Source: Roseithermus sacchariphilus
GTDB lineage: Bacteria > Bacteroidota > Rhodothermia > Rhodothermales > MEBIC09517
Direction: 5' to 3'
Assembly: GCA_003285105.1 (NCBI GenBank)
Contig: CP030158.1
Span: 2,332,501-2,396,500 of the forward strand
DNA length: 64,000 nucleotides
In this document: positions 41,931-52,129 of the stretch, one piece after another
Position numbering within the stretch: the stretch's first letter is position 1
Layout of the letters: each line of letters begins with the position of its first letter
Notes under the pieces: generated by a model
Database searches by the model: none
Told to the model about the DNA's origin: nothing
Seen by the model: only the letters and a program-made list of their open reading frames with translations
Position numbers and translations under genes: made by a program

Positions 41931-42602
41931 TCATTCCGGGTCGTTCGTTCCGGCGGGGGAGGCGATGGCGGCGCGGAGGGCCTGGGCCAGGAGCGCCGTG
42001 GGCTGCGCTCCCACCAGGGGCGGGTGCCCGTTCAGGATGTAGCAGGGGACGCCCCGAACCCCGATCCGACGGGCGCTCTGCTGGCTCGCCTCGATCTCGT
42101 CCACGCCGGCCCCGGAGGCCAGATAGTCCAGGGCGGCCGCCTCGTCCAGCCCGACCTCGCGCACGAGGGCGCGGAGGTCCTTCCGGCTGTTGAGGTCGCG
42201 GCCCTGCGTGAAGTAGGCGGCGAAGAGGGCCTCTACCATGGCCCACTCGCGGTCGTGCTGCCGGGCGAACAGGATCAGCCGGTGCGCGTCGCGGGTGTGG
42301 TTGGCCTTCTGGATCTTGTCGAACCGGAAGCGGATGCCTTCCGCTCGGCCCAGCTGTTCCATTCGCTCGAACAGCACCGTGGCACGCTCCCAGCCGCCGA
42401 AGCGGGTCCGGGCGAAGGTGCGCCAGGCCACCCCCTCGGGCGGCAGGTCCGGCTGTAGCTCGAAGGGACGCCAGCGCCGGACGACCGTCAGGTCCGGCTG
42501 TTCCGCGCAGACCTCCTCGAGGGCGCGGCGCAGCCGCCGCTCTCCGAGGTAGCACCAGGGGCAGGTCACATCGGCGAAGACCTCGATCGTCAGGGCAGGC
42601 AT
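41931..42602 (-). CDS. DsbA family oxidoreductase (FrnE-like)
   Basis: This 223-residue cytoplasmic thioredoxin-fold protein has a CPWC active site near residues 13-16 (FADVTCPWCYLGERR). A helical insertion and the cis-Pro loop GVRGVPCYILNG follow. It is probably a protein-disulfide oxidoreductase or FrnE/2-hydroxychromene-carboxylate isomerase relative. I use the ATG at 42602 (MPALTIEVFAD) rather than the far upstream start at 42668. No signal peptide. Confidence 0.9.
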   Translation of the reverse strand: MPALTIEVFADVTCPWCYLGERRLRRALEEVCAEQPDLTVVRRWRPFELQPDLPPEGVAWRTFARTRFGGWERATVLFERMEQLGRAEGIRFRFDKIQKANHTRDAHRLILFARQHDREWAMVEALFAAYFTQGRDLNSRKDLRALVREVGLDEAAALDYLASGAGVDEIEASQQSARRIGVRGVPCYILNGHPPLVGAQPTALLAQALRAAIASPAGTNDPE

Positions 42603-42691
42603 GGGTAGAGCGGCCGGGGTGGAGGCAGGGAGCAGCGGGGACCCGGGCTCCCGGAATACCCTGCACAATCGCGCATCCGCACTTCGGTTCC

Positions 42692-42747
42692 GGGCTGCCG
42701 GCTTCAGGCTGTCGGCTTCAGGCTGCCGGCTTCAGGCTGCCGGCTGA
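42692..42747. repeat. heptanucleotide array (AGCCNNN, minus orientation)
   Basis: Alternating AGCCGGC/AGCCTGA-type 7-mers on the minus strand, at the 3' end of the glutamate-cysteine ligase-like gene. Confidence 0.85.
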
Positions 42748-42768
42748 AAGCGGACCGCTCACAGCCCA

Positions 42769-43988
42769 TCAAATCAGCAGCGTGTTGGCGACGAGGCAGC
42801 GGGCGAGTTCGTGGTATAGGGTGCGGATGCGCTCCGGCGTGACGTCGTCGCCGAGGCGGCGCACGATGCGGCTGGCCAGCGACCCCCACTCGACGATCGT
42901 CGCCAGGGTGCGTGCCGCCTCCAGGGGCAGCTCCGGGCGGATCTGCTCCAGCAGGTGCCGCCAGAGGTCCTGCGCCGTGGCCGTCTCCGCCTCCAGCCCG
43001 AACAGGCGCAGGTAGGCCGGGCTGCGGATGACCGTGTGCTCGGCCGTGCGGATCACGTCCAGGAACAGGGCGGCCAGGTCGTGCTCCGACCAGGCTCGTT
43101 GCGTGGCCTGATCGGTCCAGGTTTCGTCGACCAGCCGGCGTAGCACCGCCACGACGCCCTGCAGGATCGCCAGATCCGCCGCCGGCGATTCCTGCAGGTC
43201 GATGACGCGGATCTCGATGGCGCCCCGGTCGAACCGGGCGATGGCGCCCCGGGAGTTGAGGAAGTGGTGATCGAGGACGCCTTCGGTGTCGTGGGGCCGG
43301 ATGGCGGCGTCGATGGGACGAAAGATGCGGGCGTGGTAGTCGGCCTCGGTAAAGACGGCCTCGGGGATGACGACGCCGGCGATCTCCGGGATGCGCGCCT
43401 GATTGTGGCGGTAGTGTTCGAGGCGGCTGTCGGCGAAGCCCGTCCGGCGCCCGTCGAGGAGGGGGTGCTGGCGCTCAGCGCGGGGATGATGGGCAGCAGC
43501 ACGCGGACGGCGGCATGGAGGCGGCCAAACTCCGCGTCGTCGCGGAAGGGGAGGTTCAGGTGGGTGCTCTGCAGGTTGGACCAGCCGTGGCCCCGGCAGT
43601 CGAACAGGCGGTTGTAGAGGCCGTAGACCTCGCTATACTCGTGCGGCCAGAGCTGCGTCTCCGTCAGCGGGTCCATCAGCGGATGCGCGCCCGTCGGCAG
43701 CAGCATCGCGTCGTGCGCGGCCAGCACTTCGTTGATGGCCCGGACCTCCTGCCAGAACGCCTCGGCCAGCCCGTCGAGGGCCGGGACCGGTCCGTTCGTC
43801 TTCAACTCGATGACGTGGTTGACCAGTTCGTTCGACCACGCCAGAAGCCCCCGGTCTACGTCGGACGTGTAGGTGCCCGTGACGTGGCGGATGAGCGCGT
43901 CGGCCAGCGGCCGCACCGCCAGCGTCGTGCGGTCGACGATCATGTATTCCAGCTCGACGCCGAAGACGGAGAAGAGGGGGTAGGGCAT
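42769..43988 (-). CDS. GCS2-family carboxylate-amine ligase (frameshifted in this sequence)
   Basis: The corrected product is about 406 residues and belongs to the glutamate-cysteine ligase 2 superfamily of ATP-dependent amidoligases. The FSVFGVELEYMIVDR start and the ATP/Mg-site segments (HVIELKTNGPVP; LQSTHLNLPF) are visible. After the break come EHYRHNQARIPE and RGAIEIRVIDLQES. The frame breaks at GGGGG 43461-43465 and needs one more base. It is 37 nt downstream of the RimK-like gene. Such pairs are described for peptide-tag or metabolite biosynthesis; the substrate is unknown. Confidence 0.85.
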
Positions 43989-44025
43989 GAGGGCGTGTCG
44001 AAGGGTGAAGGGTGAAGGGCGTTCC

Positions 44026-45488
44026 TCATCCGGCTGCGCGTCGGTGTTCGAGGCGGTGCTTGAGGGCCTGGATGATACGGGCGTAGAGGGCCTCTCCGAG
44101 GACGGCGTCCTCGATGCCGGCGTCGAGGCTGGGGTTGTCGTTGATCTCGATGAGGTACGGTTTGCCGTCGATGTCCTTGATGTCTACCCCGAAGAGGCCG
44201 TTGCCGATCAGGCGGGTCGCCCGCAGGGCCATGCGGAGCACCGCTTCAGGGACCTCCGCGACGGGGAGCGTTTCGACGTCGCCCTCGATGTCATCCGTTT
44301 TTTTCTTCGTCCAGTCGTAGATCTGCCAGTGCCCCTTGGCCATGAAGTATTTGCAGGCGTAGAGCGGCTGGCCGTCCAGCACCCCGATGCGCCAGTCGAA
44401 GGGGTGGGGCTGTAGGCCTGGGCGATGACGAGGTCGGAATGGGCCAGCATGCGGGTCAGTTCGGATTGCAACTGCTCCGGGGTGGTCGTTTTCACGACGC
44501 CCTGCGAGAAGGACGAATCCGGCAGCTTCAGCACGCAGGGCAGGCCGAGCGTGGCCTCGACGGCGTCGCGGTTCTCGGCGTGCACGATCATCGTCGCCGG
44601 CGTACGGATGCGGGCGTTCTGCATCAGCTCGGCCAGGTAGACCTTGTTGGTGCAGCGCAGGATGGCGTCGGGGTCGTCGATGACGGCGAGGCCTTCGGAC
44701 TGGGCGCGGCGGGCGAAGCGGTAGGTATGGTGGTTCACCGACGTCGTCTCGCGGATGAAGAGCGCGTCGAACTCGCCGATGCGGCTGTAGTCGTCCCGCG
44801 TGATGAACTCCACGCTGAAGCCGGCCCGCTCGGCGGCCTCGGCAAAGCGAGCCAGCGCCTTCTTGTTCGAGGGCGGGGCCGGTTCGTTCGGGTTGACGAG
44901 GATGGCCAGGTCGTAGATGAACGGATCGGCCGGGATGCGGCCGTAGCGCTGGCGTCCGAAGTAATGCCGGGCCGTCTCCCGCACGAAGTCCAGGTGGGCT
45001 TCGGGGATCTCGCTCATGGAGATGGCACGGATGGATTGCAGCGTCCATTGCTTCGAGCGCGTGAAGCGGGCGCGCAGGAAGGGGGCCTGGAACAGCTTGT
45101 ACAGCTCCTGGGCCAGCCGGTGATGCTGCTTCGCCACGTTCTCCCCGAAGTAGATGCTCAGCACGAACGTGTCGGACTTGATGTGGCGCAGGCTGCGCTG
45201 GATCAGGTCGTCCAGCTCGTCCGAGATGATGCGGACGATGGCCGGCGTCTTGAGGTCCTGGATGGTCTTGACGCTGGGAATCACCTTGTGCCCCCGCGCC
45301 TCGGCCAGCAACGAGACGTAGTAGCCTTTCGACTGGTAGCGGTATTCCCGCGAGAGGTTGAAGACGCGGACGTTGCGCAGGCGCGCGAAGGCCGGGTCGG
45401 TGAGGTAGTCCCGGGTCGAGATGACCTCGGCGGACGCCGCGTCCAGCGTCCACGATCGGGGGTTGTTGACGACGATGAGCTTTTTCAC
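44026..45488 (-). CDS. RLAN/RimK-type ATP-grasp ligase (frameshifted in this sequence)
   Basis: The corrected product is about 487 residues. An N-terminal RLAN-like domain (KKLIVVNNPRSWTLD to about residue 150) precedes a RimK-type ATP-grasp domain. The ATP-grasp part contains LPDSSFSQGVVKT, GVLDGQPLYACKY and DIKDIDGKPYLIEINDNPSL (Mg-binding Glu/Asn). The break at GGGG 44401-44404 needs one base. The start is GTG at 45488. Enzymes of this type add amino acids by ATP-dependent amide bond formation. The gene lies between a GCS2-like ligase and a C39-like peptidase, which points to a joint amidoligase pathway. Confidence 0.87.
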
Positions 45489-45591
45489 GATGCGGGGCAG
45501 CGGAAGAGCGGAGTTCGAAGGACGAAGGCCGGTTGATGGACAGGGTTTCCTTTCCGCCCGGCGATCTTCCCCCTTCGCCCTTTGCGGGGGT

Positions 45592-46287
45592 TCAGTCGGC
45601 CGGGGCGATGACGAGCAGGTTGGCGTCGTAGGTGACGATGCCGAGCAGGATGGCCCGAATCAGCCGGTGCAGGTCGACCTCGTAGTAGTGGTCATGCGAG
45701 ATGGGGTTTTCCTTGTACGGGTCAGCGACGACGACGCGGTTGCCGCGGATGGCGCAGAGGACGACGAAGTGCCCCATGGGCTCGCCGCGGAGGTCGTCGT
45801 AGACGGATCGGTTGAGGTGGTTGGTGTATTCGCGCCGGGTGTTGTAGAGGTAGGTAGCGCTCAGGCCGGTCAGGATGGGCAGGTTCTGGTCGAGGTAGTG
45901 GTGGAGGAGGGCCGGGGTCAGGTCGTCGAAGCAGAGGTGGCCGCCCTGCCGGAGGAAGCGCTGGTAGGCGCGGCTGTTTTCGGTGAAGCGTTTGCCTTTC
46001 TTGTAGCGCAGCTGGGCCTCCAGCTTGTCGATGAGGGCCGGGCGCCGGAGGGTGGCCCACGAGGGGTCGAAGATCTTCAGGTTGTAGGAGTAGAGGAACG
46101 CCTCGAACCCGCGCCGCAGGGCGTCCAGGCCGAGGTAGACCCCGAGGGTGCCGCCCTCCTCGAGGTAGTCGACGCCGCGGATGACGTCCTCCAGGTCGAG
46201 GTGGAGCCCGAGGAAATCGTAGACGGCGTGCAGGCTCGTCGGGCCGCAGGTCACGTCGTCCGGCTGGGCGAGCATCCGAATCTCCAT
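45592..46287 (-). CDS. C39/papain-like peptidase domain protein
   Basis: This 231-residue protein has a papain-fold Cys-protease signature. Residues 8-18 are QPDDVTCGPTS, with the Cys after a Gln and Asp pair. A late His (GHFVVLC) and an Asp/Asn (VVADPYK) complete the triad. Such domains act as leader-peptide processors or isopeptidases. It is co-directional with the RLAN/RimK and GCS2-like genes, so removal or trimming of an amidoligase-made peptide is a reasonable hypothesis. No signal peptide. Confidence 0.82.
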   Translation of the reverse strand: MEIRMLAQPDDVTCGPTSLHAVYDFLGLHLDLEDVIRGVDYLEEGGTLGVYLGLDALRRGFEAFLYSYNLKIFDPSWATLRRPALIDKLEAQLRYKKGKRFTENSRAYQRFLRQGGHLCFDDLTPALLHHYLDQNLPILTGLSATYLYNTRREYTNHLNRSVYDDLRGEPMGHFVVLCAIRGNRVVVADPYKENPISHDHYYEVDLHRLIRAILLGIVTYDANLLVIAPAD

Positions 46288-46389
46288 GGCGGGCAGGGTC
46301 CGATGGGGGGGTGGGCGGGTGGGGGTGTGGTGCGCACAGCACCCCGCGCGCCGCGGAAGGATCCCGTCCGGCTACCGAAGCGCCGCCGG

Positions 46390-47570
46390 CTACAGCGTGG
46401 CGACGAGGGCGGCGGCGGCGCGGTTGGCGGTGGCGCGGGCCTCGTCGATGGTGGCGCCGCGGGCCACGACCACGCCCATCCGCCGCTGGCCCTGCACCTC
46501 CGGCTTGCCGAAGAGCCGCAGGTGGGTGTCCGCCTCGGCCAGCACCTGGCCCAGGTTGCCGTATTGCACCTGCGACGAGTGGCCCTCGACCAGAATGACG
46601 CTGGAGGCCGCCGGTCCGTAGAGCCGGATCTGCGGGATGGGCAGACCCAGGATGGCCCGCGCGTGCAGCGCGAACTCGGACAGATCCTGCGAGACGAGCG
46701 TGACCAGCCCGGTGTCGTGGGGCCGGGGCGAAACCTCGCTGAAGTAGACCGTGTCCCCCTTCACGAACAGCTCGACGCCGAAGAGCCCGCGCCCGCCGAG
46801 GTGGTCCGTGATGGCCTTCGCCATGCGATGGGCCTCGGCCAGGGCCGCCTCGCTCATCGGCTGCGGCTGCCACGACTCGCGGTAGTCCCCCGCACCTGCC
46901 GGTGCCCGATCGGGGCGCAGAAGTCGGTGCCGCCCCCGTGGCGGACCGTCAGCAGCGTGATCTCGTAGTCGAAGTCGACGAAGCCTTCGACGATGACGCG
47001 GCCCTGCCCGGCCCGCCCGCCTTCCTGGGCGTAGCGCCAGGCGGCGTCGATCTCCTCGGCCGAGCGCACGAGGCTCTGGCCCTTGCCCGACGAGCTCATC
47101 ACGGGCTTGACGACGCAGGGCAGCCCGATCGCTTCGACGGCCTCTCTGTACGCGTCCTCGGTGGCGGCGAAGCGGTAGGGCGAGGTGCGCAGGCCCAGCT
47201 CCTCGGCCGCGAGCCGGCGGATGCCTTCGCGATCCATCGTCAGCCGCACGGCGCGGGCCGTCGGGATCACCGTGAAGCCCTCTCGTTCCACCTCCAGCAG
47301 CACGTCCGTGGCGATGGCCTCGATCTCCGGGACGATGTACGTGGGCCGCTCCGCCTCGATGACCCGGCGCAGCGCGGCCCCGTCGAGCATGGAGATCACG
47401 TGTGCGCGGTGGGCCACCTGCATGGCCGGGGCGTGGGCATAGCGGTCCACGGCCACGACCTCGACGCCGTAGCGCTGCAACTCGATGGCGAGTTCCTTGC
47501 CGAGCTCTCCCGCACCCAGCAGGAGCACCTTCGTGGCGGTCGGGGAAAGCGGGGTACCGATGGTGGGCAT
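46390..47570 (-). CDS. purT: formate-dependent phosphoribosylglycinamide formyltransferase (frameshifted in this sequence)
   Basis: PurT makes formyl-GAR from GAR, formate and ATP in purine synthesis. The ATP-grasp enzyme shows [17 protein letters not shown] at the N-terminus, a [15 protein letters not shown] loop, [16 protein letters not shown], then [16 protein letters not shown] and a C-terminal ATP-grasp region. The break at CCCCC 46887-46891 needs one base; the corrected length is about 393 residues, matching the E. coli enzyme (392). Confidence 0.93.
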
Positions 47571-47695
47571 GGCGGGGCAGGGAGGATGGGGCCGGGAGGA
47601 TGGGGCCGGGCGAAGGGCGCGCCGGGACGGCAGATCGGTCCTCCGCCCCTCGGCCCTCGTCGTTCGATGAAGCTTCCGGTCAATCCGTCAATCCG

Positions 47696-49758
47696 TCAAT
47701 CCGTCGAGGTGTCGTCCGCCGCGTCGGTCGAGGCGTCGTCTTTGTCTTTCGCGGGTTCGGCTTTTCGTTCCCACGGCGTCCAGTCCTGGCCGAGCACGTA
47801 CCGTTGCATCCAGCGGATCTCCTCGACGTCGCGGGTGCGCTGGTGGCGGGGTTCGCGGAAGCCGTGCGGCTCGCGCGGGAAGCGGATGTAGCGAACCGGC
47901 TTGCCCAGGTCTTTGAGGGCGGCGAAGAGCATCATGCTCTGCGGCTCGGTGTCCACCGGGTCGCTCATGCCGTGCAAGAGCAGCACGGGCGTGTCGATCT
48001 GCTTCACGTGCGTCAGCGTCGAGCGTTCCCGCCAGGCGTCCGGGTTGTCCCAGGGCGTTCCGCCGATGTACCAGAGGCGGACGTCGTGGTTGAAGCCGGG
48101 GCCGTACTCGCTCGTCCAGTCGTAGACGCCCGCGCCGAGGGAGGCGGCCTTGAAACGGTGGGTCCTGGTGATGGTGCGGCCCCCCAGGATGCCGCCGTAG
48201 CTCCAGCCGCGCACGCCCATCCGCTCGGGGTCGACGTAGCCCTGCGCGATGACGTGGTCGACGCCGCTCATGAGGTCCTCGTAGTCGCCATCGCCGATGT
48301 CGTACATGTTGCCCCGCAGCAGGTCGTCCGAGTAGCCGCTGGAGCCGCGCACGTTGGGCATGAGCTGTGCGTAGCCGAGGCCGGCCCAGACCTGATACTG
48401 CGGGCGGAAGCTGTTGGTGAAGACGCCCGCCGGCCCGCCGTGGATGTGCAGCAGCAGCGGCACGCGGGTGCCGGCTTCGTAGCCGGGCGGGAGCATCAGC
48501 AAGCCCTCGATCTCCAGCCCGTCGTAGCTGGTCCAGCGGATGACCTGCCCCTCGGCCAGCAGCAGGCTGTCGGTGATGGTCGGGTTGGCCGTGGTCAGCC
48601 GCGTCGGCTCGAAGCGGTCGACGGGGGAGGTGTAGAGGTCCGGGGGGTGGAGAGGGTCTGGTAGGAATAGACCATCCGCGAGCGATCCCGGGAGAAGGCA
48701 TGGGCCCGGAGGGTGCCGGTGACGTCGGTGAGGCGGGTCACCGTGCCGTCGGCCAGGGAGAGGCGGTAGAGGTTGCTGTTGGTGCGCTGGAGGCCGGTGA
48801 AGAGGATCGCCGTGCCGTCGGGCGTCCACTCGTAGTCGTAGATTGTGCCCTCGAAGGCGCCGGAGACCATCCGGCGCGCGCGGGTGTCCGGGTTCATGAT
48901 CCAGAGCTTGTCCTGGCGCAGCTCCCACCGGGCGGAGTCCGGGGCGCTGTAGGCGAAGCGTCGGCCGTCCGGCGCCCAGCGCAGGTCGCTCTCCGGCGCC
49001 TCGTTGTCGGTCAGGCGCACGTGCGTGGTGTCCGCCAGCGTGAGCAGGTAGATCTCGGACCGGTTGGCCTGGTTGCGGCGGTTCTCCGTGCGGGCGGTGA
49101 AGACGATCCGCCGGCCGTCGGGGGCGACGTCGAACTCGCCGATGCGAAACGCCTCCTTCGTCAGCCGGGTCGGCGTCTTCGGCTCCTCGGCCAGTTCGAC
49201 CGCCACGCTCCAGAGGTTGCGCCAGCGGCCGGCCGTCTGGCCGTTGGGTCCCTCGTCCACCACGATGGCGTCGGCGCCGTTCTCGTATTCCTTCTGCTCC
49301 TTCTCCGGGCGCGGGTCGTCCGAGACGAAGTAGATCGTCGTGCCGTCCGGGCTCCAGCGGTAGGGGCCGACGCTCCCCCGGTGCTTCGTGAGCTGCCGGG
49401 CCTCGCCGCCGGCGGTGCGCATGACGAACAGCTGGGCCTTCTTGTCGACGGTCCGCTTGAAGGCGAGGTAGGTGCCGTCGGGCGAGAAGCGGAGGTCGCT
49501 GCCGCCGTCCTCGCCCAGGAAGGGGTAGGGCTCGCCGCCGGTGGCCGGGACGGCGTAGATCGTCTCGTCGCGCTTGTTCTTGGCCCAGTTCAGCGTGGAG
49601 CGTTCGAAGAGCACGAGCGAGCCGTCGGGCGAGAGGACGGCGTCGTCGACGAGGACCATGTCGAGGCCGTCGTCCGTGGTCATCGGGCGGCGGTCGGGCT
49701 GGGCCGCGGCCGGCCGCAGGAGCAGCAGGAGCAGCCCGGTCAGCAACAGGCGTGGCAT
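47696..49758 (-). CDS. S9 family prolyl-oligopeptidase-type peptidase (frameshifted in this sequence)
   Basis: The corrected product is about 687 residues with a signal peptide (MPRLLLTGLLLLLLRPAAAQ), so it is secreted or periplasmic. WD/PD40-like propeller repeats (DDAVLSPDGSLVLFERS; RFSPDGTYLAFKR) occupy the N-terminal two-thirds. An alpha/beta hydrolase domain follows, with the Ser in GVRGWSYGGILGG, Asp in LLHGMSDPVD and His in REPHGFREP. The break at GGGGGG 48642-48647 needs one base. It is an exopeptidase or oligopeptidase of dipeptidyl-peptidase IV or acylaminoacyl-peptidase type. Confidence 0.92.
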
Positions 49759-49833
49759 GGCGTTTCGGGGCCGGGTGGGGGGAGGGTAGGGGGCGGAAGA
49801 AGGTACGACGCGCACGCATCGAATGGGAGCCCT

Positions 49834-49866
49834 CAGCGGTCAGCCGTCAGCCGTCAGCCGTCAGCT
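49834..49866. repeat. short AGCCGTC heptanucleotide array
   Basis: AGCGGTC followed by three AGCCGTC units, downstream of the peptidase promoter side. It is the first of several arrays in this 860-bp intergenic region. Confidence 0.85.
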
Positions 49867-49944
49867 CCTCCCATGCGAAGGTGGACAGGGATTGTTTTTT
49901 ACAGAAAGTGGCTTTTGAGACCCATAGAGCCCTTTCGATCCGTC

Positions 49945-49965
49945 ATCCCCAACTCGATTGGGGAT
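49945..49965. repeat. REP-like palindrome ATCCCCAA-CTCGA-TTGGGGAT
   Basis: Perfect 8-bp arms with a 5-nt loop in non-coding DNA. A larger imperfect inverted repeat follows at 50086-50138 (CCTTCCCCCCTG with CAGGGGGAAGG). Confidence 0.75.
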
Positions 49966-50157
49966 CCAGAAAACGGAGCCTGTGGACTGGCGTCCCGCCT
50001 TCTCGGAAACCAGAGGCTTCCGCAGGGACTGACAGCAACGGAGGGGTAGCTCAGGATGATGGCGGCGATGCGGCGGTCATGACCCCCTTCCCCCCTGCGG
50101 GGGACTTCTCCCTGTGCGGCCTGCGGCCAGGGGGAAGGACTCGTTCCGGCACGATGC

Positions 50158-50455
50158 CGGCAGCCGTCAGCCCTCAGCCGTCAGCCCTCAGCCGTCAGCC
50201 ATCAGCCATCAGTCCGCAGCCAGAAGCCCGCGGCCAGAAGCCCGCGGCCCGCAGCCAGAAGCCGGCAGCCCGCAGCCAGAAGCCGGCAGCCCGCAGCCAG
50301 AAGCCGGCAGCCCGCAGCCAGAAGCCCGCGGCCCGCAGCCAGAAGCCCTCAGCCCGCAGCCAGAAGCCCGCGGCCCGCAGCCAGAAGCCCTCAGCCCGCA
50401 GCCAGAAGCCGGCAGCCAGAAGCCCTCAGCCCGCAGCCAGAAGCCCGCAGCGTCT
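50158..50455. repeat. 300-bp AGCCNNN heptanucleotide array
   Basis: Over 40 consecutive 7-mers beginning AGCC. They are organised in 21-bp higher-order units such as AGCCAGA-AGCCGGC-AGCCCGC, repeated exactly three times in one stretch. The six-frame translation is a false Pro/Ala/Gln/Glu-rich protein that runs into the lysozyme; I regard it as non-coding. Confidence 0.9.
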
Positions 50456-50615
50456 TGCATTCCAGCGGGGGCGTTGCTTCCTTGCTCATGCATGCCGCAC
50501 GTCTCTTCCCGGCGCGTCTCTGGCCGTCTCTGGCCGTCTCTGGCCCCTGCCGGCCCTCGTCGCTTCGTGGCCGCCTCCTCCGCCCGTCTCTCTCGCTCGA
50601 CCCGTTCCCGCTCTC

Positions 50616-51221
50616 ATGCCGCACTTCTTCGACCCCAACGACATCCTCGACGTCAACGAGGCCGGCCTGGACCTCATCAAGCAGGCCGAGGCCTTCCGTC
50701 CGACGTGGTACCTTTGCCCGGCCCGGGTGTGGACGATCGGCTACGGGACGACCGAGGACAGCATGCCGGGCGTGAATCGCCGCCAGATGCCCGGACCGAT
50801 CAGCCGCCCGCAGGCCGAGAGCCTGCTCCGGCGGGCGCTCGTGGCCTACTACGAACCGGCCGTCGAGACGCGCGTCCACGTGCCGCTGACCCGCAACCAG
50901 TTCAGCGCGCTCGTGTCGTTCGTCTACAACGTCGGCGCCCAGAAATTTGCCAGTTCCACCCTGCTGCGCAAGCTCAACGAAGGGGATTATGACGGGGCGG
51001 CGGCCGAGTTCGACCGGTGGGTGTTTGCCGGCGGGGAGCGGCTCCGCGGCCTCGTCACGCGGCGGCAGGCCGAGCGGGCGCTGTTCCTGGAGCGTCCGCC
51101 TGAGGTGGTCGAGGAACGCATCCGCGTGGTGGAAGGCCTGGAACGCCTGGAGCCCCGCTCGACGCAGGCGCTGCCCACGGTCGACCTGGACGTGCCGCCG
51201 GAGGACCTGCGGCCGTCGTAG
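50616..51221 (+). CDS. GH24 lysozyme (chromosomal paralogue)
   Basis: This 201-residue muramidase has the same E-8aa-C-5aa-T catalytic layout as the element endolysin (QAEAFRPTWYLCPARVWTIG) and the same FSALVSFVYNVGAQKFASST stretch. The ATG at 50616 begins MPHFFDPNDILDVNEAG; upstream extension runs into the repeat array and is rejected. There is no phage gene beside it, so it is either a domesticated lysin or the source of the element's gene. No signal peptide is visible. Confidence 0.9.
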   Translation: MPHFFDPNDILDVNEAGLDLIKQAEAFRPTWYLCPARVWTIGYGTTEDSMPGVNRRQMPGPISRPQAESLLRRALVAYYEPAVETRVHVPLTRNQFSALVSFVYNVGAQKFASSTLLRKLNEGDYDGAAAEFDRWVFAGGERLRGLVTRRQAERALFLERPPEVVEERIRVVEGLERLEPRSTQALPTVDLDVPPEDLRPS

Positions 51222-51396
51222 CAGGGGAGGGCCGAGGCCCCGAGGGCCCATGGCGAAGGCCCCGCCACGGGCGAAGGCCCCGCCACGGGCAGGTGCCGAC
51301 GCGGTTCCCCGCCTGCCCTTCGCCCTTTGACTTTCGCCCTTCCAACGTCGACCTTCTCCTCCCGCCCCGACCCGCTCGTTCACCCCCGCATCAGGG

Positions 51397-52098
51397 ATGC
51401 GCCAGGCGCTGATCGTCTTCGCCCGGATCCCCCGGCCGGGCCGCGTGAAGACCCGTCTCACCACGCTGCTCAGCGCGGAAGAAGCCGCGACCCTCTACGA
51501 GGCCTTCCTCCGCGATGCCCTCGACCAGTACCGGGCGCTCGACGCCGACGTGCGGCTGTACCTGAGCCCGCCGGCCGCCCCGCTCCCGGACGGCCTCGTC
51601 CCCGAGGGCGTGACGGTGCGGGCGCAGCAGGGCGAGGGGCTGGGGGCGCGGATGCAGCAGGCCTTCCTCGACGGCTTCGCCGCCGGGTACGAGCGCCTCG
51701 TCATCGTCGGCACCGACCATCCCACGCTGCCGACGGCCTACCTGGAGGAAGCCTTCCGGGCCCTCGCCCGGCCGCTGTCGGTGTGCATCGGCCCGAGCGA
51801 GGACGGGGGCTATTACCTGCTCGGGATGAACGACTTCTACCCGCAGCTCTTCGCCGGGATGACCTACAGCCACGACGAGGTGTTCGCGCAGACGCTGGCC
51901 CGGATCCAGACGACGCGGGCGGCGCTGACGGTGCTCCCGGCGTGGTACGACGTGGACACCCCGGCCGATCTGGCCCGCCTCGTGCGGGAACTGGACGCCG
52001 CCTCCGACGACGGACTGCCGCGCGTGCGCCGCGTGGTGGCGGCCCTGCACCTCGCCGACCGCCTCGCCGCCCACCTCGGCCCGGCCCATCTCGGCTAG
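51397..52098 (+). CDS. TIGR04282 family glycosyltransferase-like protein (DUF2064)
   Basis: This 233-residue nucleotide-diphospho-sugar transferase-like protein has the family's RPGRVKTRLTTLLS start (a basic P-loop-like segment after the first strand), VIVGTDHPTLPT and GPSEDGGYYLLGM. Members are often clustered with arsenosugar or cell-wall glycan genes. The exact sugar acceptor is unknown. It reads independently of the lysozyme upstream. Confidence 0.9.
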   Translation: MRQALIVFARIPRPGRVKTRLTTLLSAEEAATLYEAFLRDALDQYRALDADVRLYLSPPAAPLPDGLVPEGVTVRAQQGEGLGARMQQAFLDGFAAGYERLVIVGTDHPTLPTAYLEEAFRALARPLSVCIGPSEDGGYYLLGMNDFYPQLFAGMTYSHDEVFAQTLARIQTTRAALTVLPAWYDVDTPADLARLVRELDAASDDGLPRVRRVVAALHLADRLAAHLGPAHLG

Positions 52099-52129
52099 AG
52101 CCACAGCGGCATTCCACGGCGACTGAGCA

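Noticed and set aside
49752-50615. Long open frame that runs from 49752 into the lysozyme gene
   Set aside because: Upstream of the ATG at 50616 it consists of AGCCNNN heptanucleotide repeats and non-coding sequence, giving a repeated Pro/Gln/Glu pattern. The lysozyme homology begins only after 50616.
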